From an uncultured Prevotellaceae bacterium (GTDB taxonomy: Bacteria; Bacteroidota; Bacteroidia; Bacteroidales; Bacteroidaceae), in contig OMWI01000026.1 in the NCBI GenBank assembly GCA_900314715.1, forward strand, positions 1 to 44,124: a DNA stretch of 44,124 nt, written 5' to 3'. The notes beneath the pieces are model-generated. The model was not told where the DNA came from and searched no databases. It saw only the letters and a list, made by a program, of their open reading frames with translations. Position 1 is the first letter of the stretch; each line of letters opens with the position of its first letter. The position numbers were made by a program, and so were the translations under genes. Positions 16,682 to 24,229 of the stretch are shown here, in pieces.

Positions 16682-17068
16682 GATGATTAGAATATGAATG
16701 GTTGATTTTATGTGTTATATAGTAATCCTAATAGAGTTTATAAACCCAAATAGCATGGCAAAGATAAACATAAAATCTGAGATATTCACTCCCTTTTGAT
16801 GAGTTTTTTCATGTTCATCAGCGTACCCGCCAAATAATAAGGTCTGCAATGCGTCATTAGCTGAACATCTATACGGACAGCACATCACATCATACCACTT
16901 ATGAACTCTCTATTTAGAGCTTGTTTTCTTTTGTTTTATTGAAGAAAAGTGTGCTTTTTTTGAAAAATATAATACTGAGTATAAAAAATGCACCTAAAAT
17001 TCAGTTAATTATTTTTTTTTGCTTATTTTTGCAAAACAAATCTATATAACAAAAAATCACTAACAACA
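16682..17068. other. 387-bp intergenic region at the left edge of the island
   Basis: The CBM9-like gene and the LytTR gene diverge here. The region holds a minus-strand TATCTTTG box (16759-16766) for the CBM9-like gene, about 80 bp before its start. It also holds a plus-strand TATTTTTG box (17024-17031) for the LytTR gene and a TCAGTTAAT at 17001-17009. Between 16786 and 16857 a minus-strand frame of 23 codons reads like a protein end (ends MKKLIKRE), but it cannot be assigned. Base composition turns strongly AT-rich from about 16,920 onward. Confidence 0.6.
17001..17031 (+). promoter_or_regulatory. Promoter of the LytTR-FHA unit with a LytTR-like site
   Basis: TATTTTTG at 17024-17031 fits the TAnnTTTG -7 box. 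TCAGTTAAT at 17001-17009 fits the published LytTR half-site pattern [TA][AC][CA]GTTN[AG][TG] and sits where the -33 element should be. Autoregulation by the LytTR protein encoded just downstream is a hypothesis. Confidence 0.45.
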
Positions 17069-17431
17069 ATGAATAAAGATATAATTTTGTTTAATTCAAG
17101 AGACGAATTGTACAGAATTGAAATTTCGAAAGTGGTTTATTTTGAAGCGGATGGTAATTATACACATATAGTCCTTATCAATAAACTGAATTGTCCTATT
17201 TGTATGAATCTTGCACGTATGGAACAAACATTAGCAAGCAACTTACATGAGAGGGCTTCCATCTTTATGCGAATAGGTAAAAGATATATAGTGAATGTTA
17301 AGTATGTAGTTCATATTAATACTCTCAAACATAAATTGGTGTTGTCAGATGGAATATCATTTGTGTATACCTTGGATATTTCCAAAGAGGCATTGAAAAA
17401 CATGAAAAATATATTTGTTAATACTCAATAA
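17069..17431 (+). CDS. Stand-alone LytTR DNA-binding domain protein
   Basis: The 120-residue protein is essentially one LytTR domain: LYRIEISKVVYFEADGNYTHIVL at 12-36, then LARMEQTLASNL and the DNA-contact region FMRIGKRYIVNVKYVVHI at about 66-83. It has no receiver domain and no membrane segment, so it is not a classical LytR/AgrA response regulator. LytTR proteins bind paired 9-bp direct repeats. It is the first gene of the AT-rich signalling island, 9 bp before the FHA gene, and is the natural candidate for its transcription factor. How it is controlled (possibly by phosphorylation or through FHA contact) is unknown. Confidence 0.88.
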   Translation: MNKDIILFNSRDELYRIEISKVVYFEADGNYTHIVLINKLNCPICMNLARMEQTLASNLHERASIFMRIGKRYIVNVKYVVHINTLKHKLVLSDGISFVYTLDISKEALKNMKNIFVNTQ

Positions 17432-17440
17432 GATATAATT

Positions 17441-18124
17441 ATGGATATTATTTTTGGAAGAGAAGAAAATAAATCACAACTCATTGCGAAAGTAGATAAT
17501 TTTACTTATTTATTTGATGAGAAAGGGAGTGTACCAAAGACAGTAAGTAGGCAACATTGTAAGATGTCTGTCCTTAAAGACGGGAAATTCCAATTAGAGA
17601 ATTTAAAACTTGAAAATGAAACATTTGTCAATGGTGTAAGTATTCAAAAGAAAGAAATCACTAAGTCGGATAAGATTGAATTGGGTAGTTCTCATTATCT
17701 CTTAAGTTGGGATTATGTAGATGGCGTGTTGGCGAAAAACGTCAATGTATCTCATCTAAAAAAGATATGGGATGAATATCAGGAAAAGAAACTGCAACAA
17801 CAGATAGCTGAACGTAAATTCAACACATTAAAATCTGCTACAGGATTGATTACCATGTTGGCCATTGTCTTGAATCTTATACATAAAAGTGATACATTAT
17901 ACATTGTATTATACGTAATAGCAATTCTCATCTCATTGGCTTTTACCATAAAGGCATATGTTGAATCGTCAAAATTACCACAGGAAATGCAAGCACTAAC
18001 AGATAAATTCCAACAAGAGTATCAATGTCCTAAATGCCATCATTTTCTCGGTTCTCAATCGTATGATTTGTTGAGACAGAATAAAAATTGTCCATATTGC
18101 AAGGTTAATTTTGATTTCAACTAA
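17441..18124 (+). CDS. FHA domain, two membrane helices, C-terminal zinc ribbon
   Basis: In this 227-residue protein an FHA domain occupies about 1-90, with GR at 6-7, SRQH at 36-39 and VNG at 63-65, the residues that contact phosphothreonine in FHA folds. A charged linker and two membrane helices follow (about 134-148 and 153-173). The tail is a cytoplasmic zinc ribbon with CPKC at 196-199 and CPYC at 217-220. It should hold a phosphopeptide reader at the inner membrane. It lies 9 bp after the LytTR gene and is followed by a 123-bp gap with tandem promoters. A partnership with the island's kinase and phosphatase is inferred. Confidence 0.85.
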   Translation: MDIIFGREENKSQLIAKVDNFTYLFDEKGSVPKTVSRQHCKMSVLKDGKFQLENLKLENETFVNGVSIQKKEITKSDKIELGSSHYLLSWDYVDGVLAKNVNVSHLKKIWDEYQEKKLQQQIAERKFNTLKSATGLITMLAIVLNLIHKSDTLYIVLYVIAILISLAFTIKAYVESSKLPQEMQALTDKFQQEYQCPKCHHFLGSQSYDLLRQNKNCPYCKVNFDFN

Positions 18125-18159
18125 TAATTTGTACAATAATCGAGGTGTTTTGTGTAATA

Positions 18160-18234
18160 TCAGTTTATTTGTTGATTTATGACTTTTTTTATATGTATCT
18201 TTGCATAGTTTAATATGTATCTTTGCATAGTTTA
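18160..18234 (+). promoter_or_regulatory. Tandemly duplicated promoter of the nine-gene unit
   Basis: A perfect 22-bp unit is repeated head to tail at 18191-18212 and 18213-18234. Each copy carries TATCTTTG, a perfect -7 box (18196-18203 and 18218-18225). Upstream, TTTG/GTTG at 18168-18174 can serve as the -33 element for the first box. TCAGTTTAT at 18160-18168 matches the LytTR half-site pattern, and each repeat contains ATAGTTTAA, a partial match, at 18205 and 18227. The ATG of the downstream gene is at 18248. Confidence 0.7.
18191..18234 (+). repeat. Perfect 22-bp tandem duplication
   Basis: Two identical, directly abutting 22-bp copies, each starting ATATGTATC and ending AGTTTA. The period equals about two DNA turns, so both copies present the same helix face. 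They lie between the FHA gene and the nine-gene unit. Confidence 0.95.
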
Positions 18235-18247
18235 ATTTGTATACAAA

Positions 18248-19111
18248 ATGGAACAGAAAGATAGATATAGTTTTAGAAGTATGTTTGAGCGTTCTCAGAA
18301 AAGTAAACCAATTGGTAAAATTGACGAAAAATCTTCTTCCATTTGGAAGCCTGTTACGATTGGTTCATTTTCTGCAATTATGTTTTCCACTATTTCTGCG
18401 GTAGTTATGAAACAGTTGGAAGAAATGAATAGGGAGGTACATTCGGTTTTAAAGGCAAAACCTTCTTCTGATTCTCCAATCCCAGAAAAGTCTTTTGAGG
18501 AAACATTTGCAGAAGCTCGTCAACAACGAGGGGCACATAGTGCTTTTACATGGAAGGGAAACGCGTATAGCACAGCTACAAAAGATGAGTGGGAACAATT
18601 GTCAGAGACTCAACGAGAAGAGGTTATTGAGCATATAGATCCCTCGGCTTTGGAAGTTTTAGATGTCAATGATAACTACGTTCAAAATATAGATGATATT
18701 TCGGATATCCAAACGATAGGTTTAGACGATGAAAACAGTATGTTTGATGACCCTAAAGATATGGTTTTTTCTACGGAAGATGAAATAGCTGATGATAACA
18801 TGGCTATGAATGAAATCGAAGACCCATCAGTGGTAGTCATAGAAGAACAGAATGAAGATTTGGATGATGATGTTCATATTGTTTCAGGGGGTAATGTTTC
18901 TGATGTGGAGGTGATGATGCAAATAAATGGTAATGAAAATCAAGATGTATTTATTGTGGATGTTGATAATGATAATATAGATGATAGTTTTTCCGATGTG
19001 ATAGATGCTTCCCAAAATCAAGTGGATATTTCAACACAAGTTGATTATGTTGATCCAAACACCATTGATGGTGGAGAAGGTGTGACAGGTGATGATTTGT
19101 TTTTTGCTTAA
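18248..19111 (+). CDS. Membrane-anchored acidic protein, island paralogue 1
   Basis: The family of this 287-residue protein is not recognised by name. A basic N-terminus (1-33) precedes a hydrophobic segment beginning WKPVTIGSFSAIM at about 33-52, and a linker follows. A small conserved module at about 80-130 has the pattern SFEETFAEAR...FTWKGNAY....DEW..LS....EV.EHI.P. A long acidic tail of about 150 residues is dominated by Asp, Glu, Asn and Val. The anchor and module recur in the gene at 26772, just before the caspase-like gene. It is first in the nine-gene unit. A scaffold or docking role for phospho-readers is a guess based on layout. Confidence 0.75.
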   Translation: MEQKDRYSFRSMFERSQKSKPIGKIDEKSSSIWKPVTIGSFSAIMFSTISAVVMKQLEEMNREVHSVLKAKPSSDSPIPEKSFEETFAEARQQRGAHSAFTWKGNAYSTATKDEWEQLSETQREEVIEHIDPSALEVLDVNDNYVQNIDDISDIQTIGLDDENSMFDDPKDMVFSTEDEIADDNMAMNEIEDPSVVVIEEQNEDLDDDVHIVSGGNVSDVEVMMQINGNENQDVFIVDVDNDNIDDSFSDVIDASQNQVDISTQVDYVDPNTIDGGEGVTGDDLFFA

Positions 19112-19123
19112 TATATAATAGAT

Positions 19124-19900
19124 ATGGGATATTTGAAATTGACAATATTAATAATGTTGGCTACTTGTATGGTATCCAATGTTGGGGCACAAAAAGTGAT
19201 TACCGGCCCGAAGATTATTAAAGAAAAAGAAAAAAACACAAGTAAAGGTAATGAAAGTAAAACGATTCCTCACGTAAATCGTGATAGTAATAGAAATATT
19301 AAAGTTACTCCTAAAAAGACGGGAAATCATCGTCTATCTCAATCCTTACGTGTCGATTACACAAGATATAATGACGGATTGGTTTCTGCGGCTGAACATG
19401 GAGACGTAAAAGCATGTCATTGCCTTGGTCATTTGTATGATAGTGAATATGGGTATAATGGTGTCATTCCCGATCAAGAAATGGCAATTAAATGGTATAC
19501 GTTAGCCGCAGATAAAGGTGACTGTTGTGCACAAATTGATTTGGTTTTCCATTGCTTAGAATGGCCTCAAAAGTCAAGTGCTTTTGAAACGGTTCGTAAA
19601 TATGCTGAGATGGGAAATGTTTGTATGCAGAGCAGTTTGGCAGGTTATTATATGAATAAGTTTAATTATTCGGATGCTATCAAATGGTTGCGTTTGGCTG
19701 CTAATAATGAAAATGTTCGTGATGAATCATATAATGATAATGGATTCCCAGCGCAAGTAGAAGCATGGTATGCGTTAGGGAAATGCTATTTTGAAGGGTT
19801 AGGAGTAGAGAAAAATGCTTCAATAGGAAGAATGTGGATGAAGAAAGCATCTAACGCAGGTTTGGATTCTGCAACAAGTTATTTGGAAGAAAATAAATAA
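19124..19900 (+). CDS. Secreted Sel1-like repeat protein 1
   Basis: The 258-residue product has a signal peptide (MGYLKLTILIMLATCMVSNVGAQ), a basic low-complexity segment (about 30-70), and then Sel1-like repeats. One reads AAEHGDVKACHCLGHLYDSEYGYNGVIPDQEMAIKWYTLAADKGD, and the C-terminal one reads VEAWYALGKCYFEGLGVEKNASIGRMWMKKASNAG. Middle repeats are degenerate. Sel1 repeats form alpha solenoids that bind other proteins, and here the protein would act in the periplasm or at the surface. It is 12 bp after the acidic membrane protein gene and 7 bp before the zinc-ribbon/FHA gene. Confidence 0.85.
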   Translation: MGYLKLTILIMLATCMVSNVGAQKVITGPKIIKEKEKNTSKGNESKTIPHVNRDSNRNIKVTPKKTGNHRLSQSLRVDYTRYNDGLVSAAEHGDVKACHCLGHLYDSEYGYNGVIPDQEMAIKWYTLAADKGDCCAQIDLVFHCLEWPQKSSAFETVRKYAEMGNVCMQSSLAGYYMNKFNYSDAIKWLRLAANNENVRDESYNDNGFPAQVEAWYALGKCYFEGLGVEKNASIGRMWMKKASNAGLDSATSYLEENK

Positions 19901-19907
19901 TGATGAT

Positions 19908-20441
19908 ATGAATGTAGTCAGAATTAAATGTCCTAAGTGTTCAGTATTGTTAGAGGTACGGAATTCAAAGAATGAGGATGTAAAATCTATTAAATGTCCT
20001 AAATGTGGCAGTGTTTTACAAATTCGTTTCCGTGTGAAAAAGGAAGAAGAACAACCCATTCCTGTGGACGCGGATATGGATGAAGAGGTGACAAGTGTTG
20101 AAACGGTGTTACCAACAAATAAATATTCAAAAGCCATGTTTTTATATAACGGCATAAAATATGAATTGAATATTGGGAACAATGTGGTAGGACGTAGTAG
20201 TAGCAATTCATCAGCCAATGTTCAAATTCAATGTGGTGATATTTACATGAGTCGTTCTCATGCAAATGTCAATGTCGTAAAGACAAGTAGTGGTAAGTTA
20301 AAATGTATTATTACCAACGGCAATAATAAGAATCCAATATTCATCAATGGACTTAAATTGGAAAAGACAGATGAAGTAATTTTGTCTCATGATGACGAAA
20401 TTAAGATGGGAAACACAATCCTTCGTTTTGCAATTATTTAA
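19908..20441 (+). CDS. Zinc ribbon plus FHA domain protein
   Basis: The 177-residue protein carries an MJ0042-type zinc ribbon (CPKC at 8-11, CPKC at 30-33), a linker with acidic and Thr residues (EEVTSVETVLPT at 59-70), and an FHA domain at about 76-177. GR is at 95-96, SRSH at 115-118 and FING at 145-148. No signal or membrane segment is visible, so it is cytoplasmic. The domain order is the reverse of the FHA gene at 17441. The Thr-containing segment just before the FHA domain recalls GarA/OdhI, where kinase phosphorylation of such a Thr causes intramolecular binding. That comparison is inference. Confidence 0.88.
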   Translation: MNVVRIKCPKCSVLLEVRNSKNEDVKSIKCPKCGSVLQIRFRVKKEEEQPIPVDADMDEEVTSVETVLPTNKYSKAMFLYNGIKYELNIGNNVVGRSSSNSSANVQIQCGDIYMSRSHANVNVVKTSSGKLKCIITNGNNKNPIFINGLKLEKTDEVILSHDDEIKMGNTILRFAII

Positions 20442-20462
20442 TCGTAAATATACAGTAAAGTT

Positions 20463-21356
20463 ATGTTATATTCATTCTTTCAACCTCAATCTATTTTTGA
20501 ACAAGGAAAAAGAGATAATCAAGAAGATAGCATTTTTCCTTCATTAGGTAGAGCTTCGAGTAAAGACCGTCTTTTCATCTTGTGTGACGGCATGGGAGGT
20601 TATGAAAAGGGTGAAATTGCCAGTTCTACCATTTGCAAGAGTCTTTCTGAATATTTGCTAACAAAGAATGTCTTTTCTGAAGACTTGTTCTTTGAAGGGT
20701 TATCGTATAGTTATAAAATGTTGTTGGGGAAAGTGAAGGGAGATTGTGACCGGATGGGAACCACATTGACTTTTTTGTATTTTCATAACCATGGTTGTTT
20801 TGCTGCACATGTAGGAGACAGTAGAATATATCATATACGTCCACGTACACATGAAATTCTGTATGTTTCTCGTGACCATTCTCTGGTAAATGATTTGCTT
20901 GATGCAGGGATGCTGTCAAAGGAAGATGTTGATACTTTTCCACAACGTCATGTGATTACCAAGGCAATTAGGGCTGATAAAGAAATAAGTCGTTCTGATG
21001 TGGACATAAAACATATTACTGACATTCAAGACGGTGACTATTTCTTGTTGCTTTCAGATGGTATGTTGGAGAATCTTTCAGATGAGGAGTTGCTCAATCT
21101 CATTTGTTTGAAAAATATCTCTGATGAAGAAAAAAAGGAATTATTGATAAAGAATTCAAGATGTAATTCAGATAATCATAGTGCATATATAATACATATA
21201 GATAATGTACGCGCAGATGAAGAAGATGACAAGTATATGGATTTGTCGGTGTCACATATAAAGAGCGGATTTACCAAGAAAGTTGACAATTGGAAAATTG
21301 CTTTTTTCGTACTTTGTATAATATTTGCCATTATTGTCTTATGTTTTTTTAATTAA
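20463..21356 (+). CDS. PP2C family Ser/Thr phosphatase with C-terminal membrane anchor
   Basis: The 297-residue protein has an N-terminal PP2C domain at about 1-250. Metal-binding and catalytic motifs are intact: RDNQED at 17-22, LCDGMGG at 40-46 (Asp42), GTTLT at 99-103, HVGDSRIYHIR at 116-126, LSDGM at 197-201 (Asp199) and DNHS at 237-240 (Asp237). A linker leads to one membrane helix at about 278-296, so the phosphatase faces the cytoplasm. It lies 14 bp before the kinase gene, and paired PP2C and Hanks kinases typically act on the same substrates. Confidence 0.95.
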   Translation: MLYSFFQPQSIFEQGKRDNQEDSIFPSLGRASSKDRLFILCDGMGGYEKGEIASSTICKSLSEYLLTKNVFSEDLFFEGLSYSYKMLLGKVKGDCDRMGTTLTFLYFHNHGCFAAHVGDSRIYHIRPRTHEILYVSRDHSLVNDLLDAGMLSKEDVDTFPQRHVITKAIRADKEISRSDVDIKHITDIQDGDYFLLLSDGMLENLSDEELLNLICLKNISDEEKKELLIKNSRCNSDNHSAYIIHIDNVRADEEDDKYMDLSVSHIKSGFTKKVDNWKIAFFVLCIIFAIIVLCFFN

Positions 21357-21370
21357 TCGTCTTTAGATAT

Positions 21371-22879
21371 ATGGAATTAAAAACCAATACCCAATTAAAG
21401 AAAGGTAATTATACCATTATCTCTGTTTTAGGACAGGGTGGGTTCGGTATTACTTATAAAGCAATTACCCATGGTGCTGTCTCTGGTGTTTTGGGCGGTG
21501 TGAAAGTGGATATACCAGTTGCTGTTAAGGAATTCTTCATGAAAGATTCTTGTGTGCGTAATGAGCAAACGTCATGTATCTCTATTCCTACAAAGGGAGG
21601 AAAGGAACAAATTGAAAGATATAAGAAAAAATTTATAAAAGAGGCATATAACCTTTCCAAACTCGATCATCCAAATATTGTTAAGGTTATCGATGTGTTT
21701 GAGGAGAACAATACGATTTATTACGTGATGCAGTTTCTGAAAAATGGTTCGCTTCGCCATTATATGAAAGAACATGGTGTGATGAGTGAGGATATGGCAA
21801 AGAAATACATTCTTCAGATTGCCGATGCGTTGAAATATATGCACTCAGATATGCACATGTGCCATTTCGATGTAAAGCCAAGCAATATATTGCTGGATGA
21901 TTACAACAATGCTAAATTGATAGATTTCGGTATTTCCAAGAATTATGATGATAGAGGAAATGAGACGAGTAGCACTCCAATAGGAATAAGTAAGGGGTAT
22001 GCACCTCTGGAACAATATCGTCAAACAATTCATGAGTTTTCTCCTACTTCGGATGTATATAGTTTGGGTGCTACGTATTATTCTCTGTTAACAGGAAAGA
22101 CTCCACCAGAAGCAAGTGAAGTGTTAGATAATGGATTGCCAAATAAACCAGATGACGTGTCGGAATTATCTTGGAAGGTTATTAAGAAAGCGATGTCTCC
22201 AAGAAAGAAAGACCGTTATCAAAATATGGATGAATTTATTAGTGAACTCAAGGGGGATAGCATTAAGTCTATTATAGATGACGATGCGGAAACTCAACTC
22301 CTTGAGATGGAAGTGAATTCAAATACACCCATAATCAAAACAGATAATCCGTCTTTCTTTTCATTATACCGATCAAAATTGTTAATTGCACTTGCGGCAA
22401 TAGTTGCATTGTTATTACTTGTATTCTTATGGTTTAATTTCAAGGATAATAGTGTTAAGGTTGAGGATGAAACAGAAAAGAAGCCTTCAATAGAGAGTGT
22501 GCAAGTTTCTGAATTGGACTATGTCTTGAAGGGTGAAAATGGCAATGCCGATATTAAATTCCATTATCAAGGAGAAGTCGTAGATGGAAGTCCTAATGGT
22601 AAGGGTGTAGGCACATATAGTGAAGGCATTTACGAAGGAAGGTATAATCAAGGAAAACGTGAAGACTCTTATGCAATAATGAGGTTGTATAATGGGGACA
22701 CCTATCATGGTTCTTGGGCAAATGATTATTACAATAAAGGACGGTATACTTTCAAGGAGACTGGGATGTATTTTGAAGGAGAATTCAAGAATGGTGAACC
22801 ATATAATGGTACCTATTTTAATCCCAATGGTAGTGAATACGTTAAAGTTAAAAATGGAGAAGAATTATCAAAGCAATAG
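21371..22879 (+). CDS. Hanks-type Ser/Thr protein kinase with C-terminal MORN repeats
   Basis: In this 502-residue protein the kinase domain covers about 10-295: GQGGFGITY at 21-29, Lys53 in VAVKEF, Glu91, HFDVKPSN at 165-172 (Asp167, Asn172), DFG at 185-187, and GYAPLEQY at 209-216, common in bacterial kinases. All catalytic residues are present. A juxtamembrane stretch (DDDAETQLLEME) precedes one membrane helix at about 337-356. The outer part (about 395-490) has MORN-like repeats (GKGVGTYSEGIYEGRYNQGKR, NGDTYHGSW, GMYFEGEFKNGEPYNGTY). It is thus a receptor-like kinase with an external sensor. It directly follows the PP2C gene. Confidence 0.93.
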   Translation: MELKTNTQLKKGNYTIISVLGQGGFGITYKAITHGAVSGVLGGVKVDIPVAVKEFFMKDSCVRNEQTSCISIPTKGGKEQIERYKKKFIKEAYNLSKLDHPNIVKVIDVFEENNTIYYVMQFLKNGSLRHYMKEHGVMSEDMAKKYILQIADALKYMHSDMHMCHFDVKPSNILLDDYNNAKLIDFGISKNYDDRGNETSSTPIGISKGYAPLEQYRQTIHEFSPTSDVYSLGATYYSLLTGKTPPEASEVLDNGLPNKPDDVSELSWKVIKKAMSPRKKDRYQNMDEFISELKGDSIKSIIDDDAETQLLEMEVNSNTPIIKTDNPSFFSLYRSKLLIALAAIVALLLLVFLWFNFKDNSVKVEDETEKKPSIESVQVSELDYVLKGENGNADIKFHYQGEVVDGSPNGKGVGTYSEGIYEGRYNQGKREDSYAIMRLYNGDTYHGSWANDYYNKGRYTFKETGMYFEGEFKNGEPYNGTYFNPNGSEYVKVKNGEELSKQ

Positions 22880-22887
22880 TAAAAATT

Positions 22888-23559
22888 ATGTATTATATCC
22901 GGTATGTAACGTTAATTCTTAATGTTTTCGTCTTTTTGACGATAGGCGCACAAGAGAATGCTCAAGACTTGCTAAGCAAGGGGCATGCTTTATATGCAGA
23001 AGGTAAATATTCTGCTGCTGTGGGTTTTTATAAAAAAGCGGCTGACATGAATAATGCAGAAGCGCAGTTTTATATGGGCTATGCCTATTATGCTGGCGAG
23101 GGAATCATTAAAAACTACGAGTCTGCTGCAAGATGGTTTCATCTTTCAGCTGCGCAAAAGAATCCAAAGGCACAATATAATTTGGCCTTTTGCTACATGG
23201 AAGGTAAAGGCGTCAAGCGTGATTATGATGAGGCGTTAAGATTGTTAAAGGCTTCGGCAGAGGCTGGATTTCAACGAGCTCAAGTTACTTTGGCAGAATG
23301 CTATGCAAATGGAGTCTTGGTTAAAAAAGATTCTGTGAAAAGTGAAAGATGGAAGGCTTTGGCAAATGAGAACAAATCAACCAAGATGGAGAATAATACT
23401 CCAACTGAAGGAGCACCGAGAATTGTATACGGACCTACTAAAATGAAAAAAAAGGCGAATGAAACAAAAGAGAAAGAACAAAAGAAAATCAAGGAGAAAC
23501 CTAAGAATAAACGCAAAGAAGTGAAACCAGAAGAACAAATAGTAATTCAATTAGATTAA
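22888..23559 (+). CDS. Secreted Sel1-like repeat protein 2
   Basis: The 223-residue product has a signal peptide ending in IGAQ near residue 22. Three to four well-kept Sel1/TPR repeats follow: GHALYAEGKYSAAVGFYKKAADMNNAEAQFYMGYAYYAGEGIIKNYESAARWFHLSAAQ, then a repeat with EGKGVKRDYDEALRLLKASAEAG. The C-terminal tail (about 175-223) is very rich in Lys and Glu. It lies 8 bp after the kinase gene. Its role is probably protein binding in the periplasm, possibly to the kinase's MORN domain, which is inferred from gene order only. Confidence 0.87.
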   Translation: MYYIRYVTLILNVFVFLTIGAQENAQDLLSKGHALYAEGKYSAAVGFYKKAADMNNAEAQFYMGYAYYAGEGIIKNYESAARWFHLSAAQKNPKAQYNLAFCYMEGKGVKRDYDEALRLLKASAEAGFQRAQVTLAECYANGVLVKKDSVKSERWKALANENKSTKMENNTPTEGAPRIVYGPTKMKKKANETKEKEQKKIKEKPKNKRKEVKPEEQIVIQLD

Positions 23560-23563
23560 ATAA

Positions 23564-24229
23564 ATGAGAAAGAAATCGCTTTTATTAATGTGTTTGTTAT
23601 CATTGCTCATGGTATATGTAGCAAATGGACAAAACGTAGGTATGGACAAGGTAGAAGCCGACGAACTTTTATATAATGAGTTGAAGACGGCTTTACCACC
23701 ATCAAATCAAATAATACCTGTATTACCTTCTAATCGTATTTTGAAGAAGACTAACGAAGATAATATTTTTAAGGTTATAGGTAAGTCATACCAAGTGGAA
23801 TCTTTACGATCAGATTATTATGTTAGACGTAAAGGTGATAAATATGAAATCTTATATGATTCTCGTTACCCATTAGAATCATTTGTTAATTTATTAATGA
23901 ATAAGGTTTCAGACAATGAACATAGTATTCTTATTACTCATCATCAATATGGAAATGTGGTGAAAAAGTTGAAGATGCCGATGAGAAATATGTTTAACTT
24001 ACTTGCTCGTACAATGGATGTGTATTGTTTCGTAACGGCAATTTCTAATAATAAAATTGAGGGAGTGCTGGTTTTCCATAATCCAGCTAAGAATTTGATA
24101 CACATGTTTGAGGTCTCTACTGATACTCGTGTCTTAGTAAAAGGCAAGAGTCAGATTGAAGCCAACTTATATAGTAATATACCACAAGATAACATACGTT
24201 CATTATTTAAAGAAAAACAATCAAAATGA
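23564..24229 (+). CDS. Exported protein of unknown function
   Basis: I do not recognise the family of this 221-residue protein. A signal peptide (MRKKSLLLMCLLSLLMVYVANGQ) is clear. The body is mixed alpha/beta with no Cys pair, metal site or repeat that I can see. Landmarks are NRILKKTNEDNIFKVIGKSYQVESLRSDYYV (about 60-90) and the helical MRNMFNLLARTMDVYCFVTAI (about 143-163). It overlaps the NTF2-like gene by 4 bp (ATGA) and follows the Sel1 gene by 4 bp, so it is firmly part of the unit. Confidence 0.75.
   Translation: MRKKSLLLMCLLSLLMVYVANGQNVGMDKVEADELLYNELKTALPPSNQIIPVLPSNRILKKTNEDNIFKVIGKSYQVESLRSDYYVRRKGDKYEILYDSRYPLESFVNLLMNKVSDNEHSILITHHQYGNVVKKLKMPMRNMFNLLARTMDVYCFVTAISNNKIEGVLVFHNPAKNLIHMFEVSTDTRVLVKGKSQIEANLYSNIPQDNIRSLFKEKQSK

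Noticed and set aside
16786-16857. Short minus-strand frame reading like a protein C-terminus (ends MKKLIKRE)
   Set aside because: Only 23 codons, no recognisable family, and another overlapping frame is equally open. A gene remnant is possible but unsupported.
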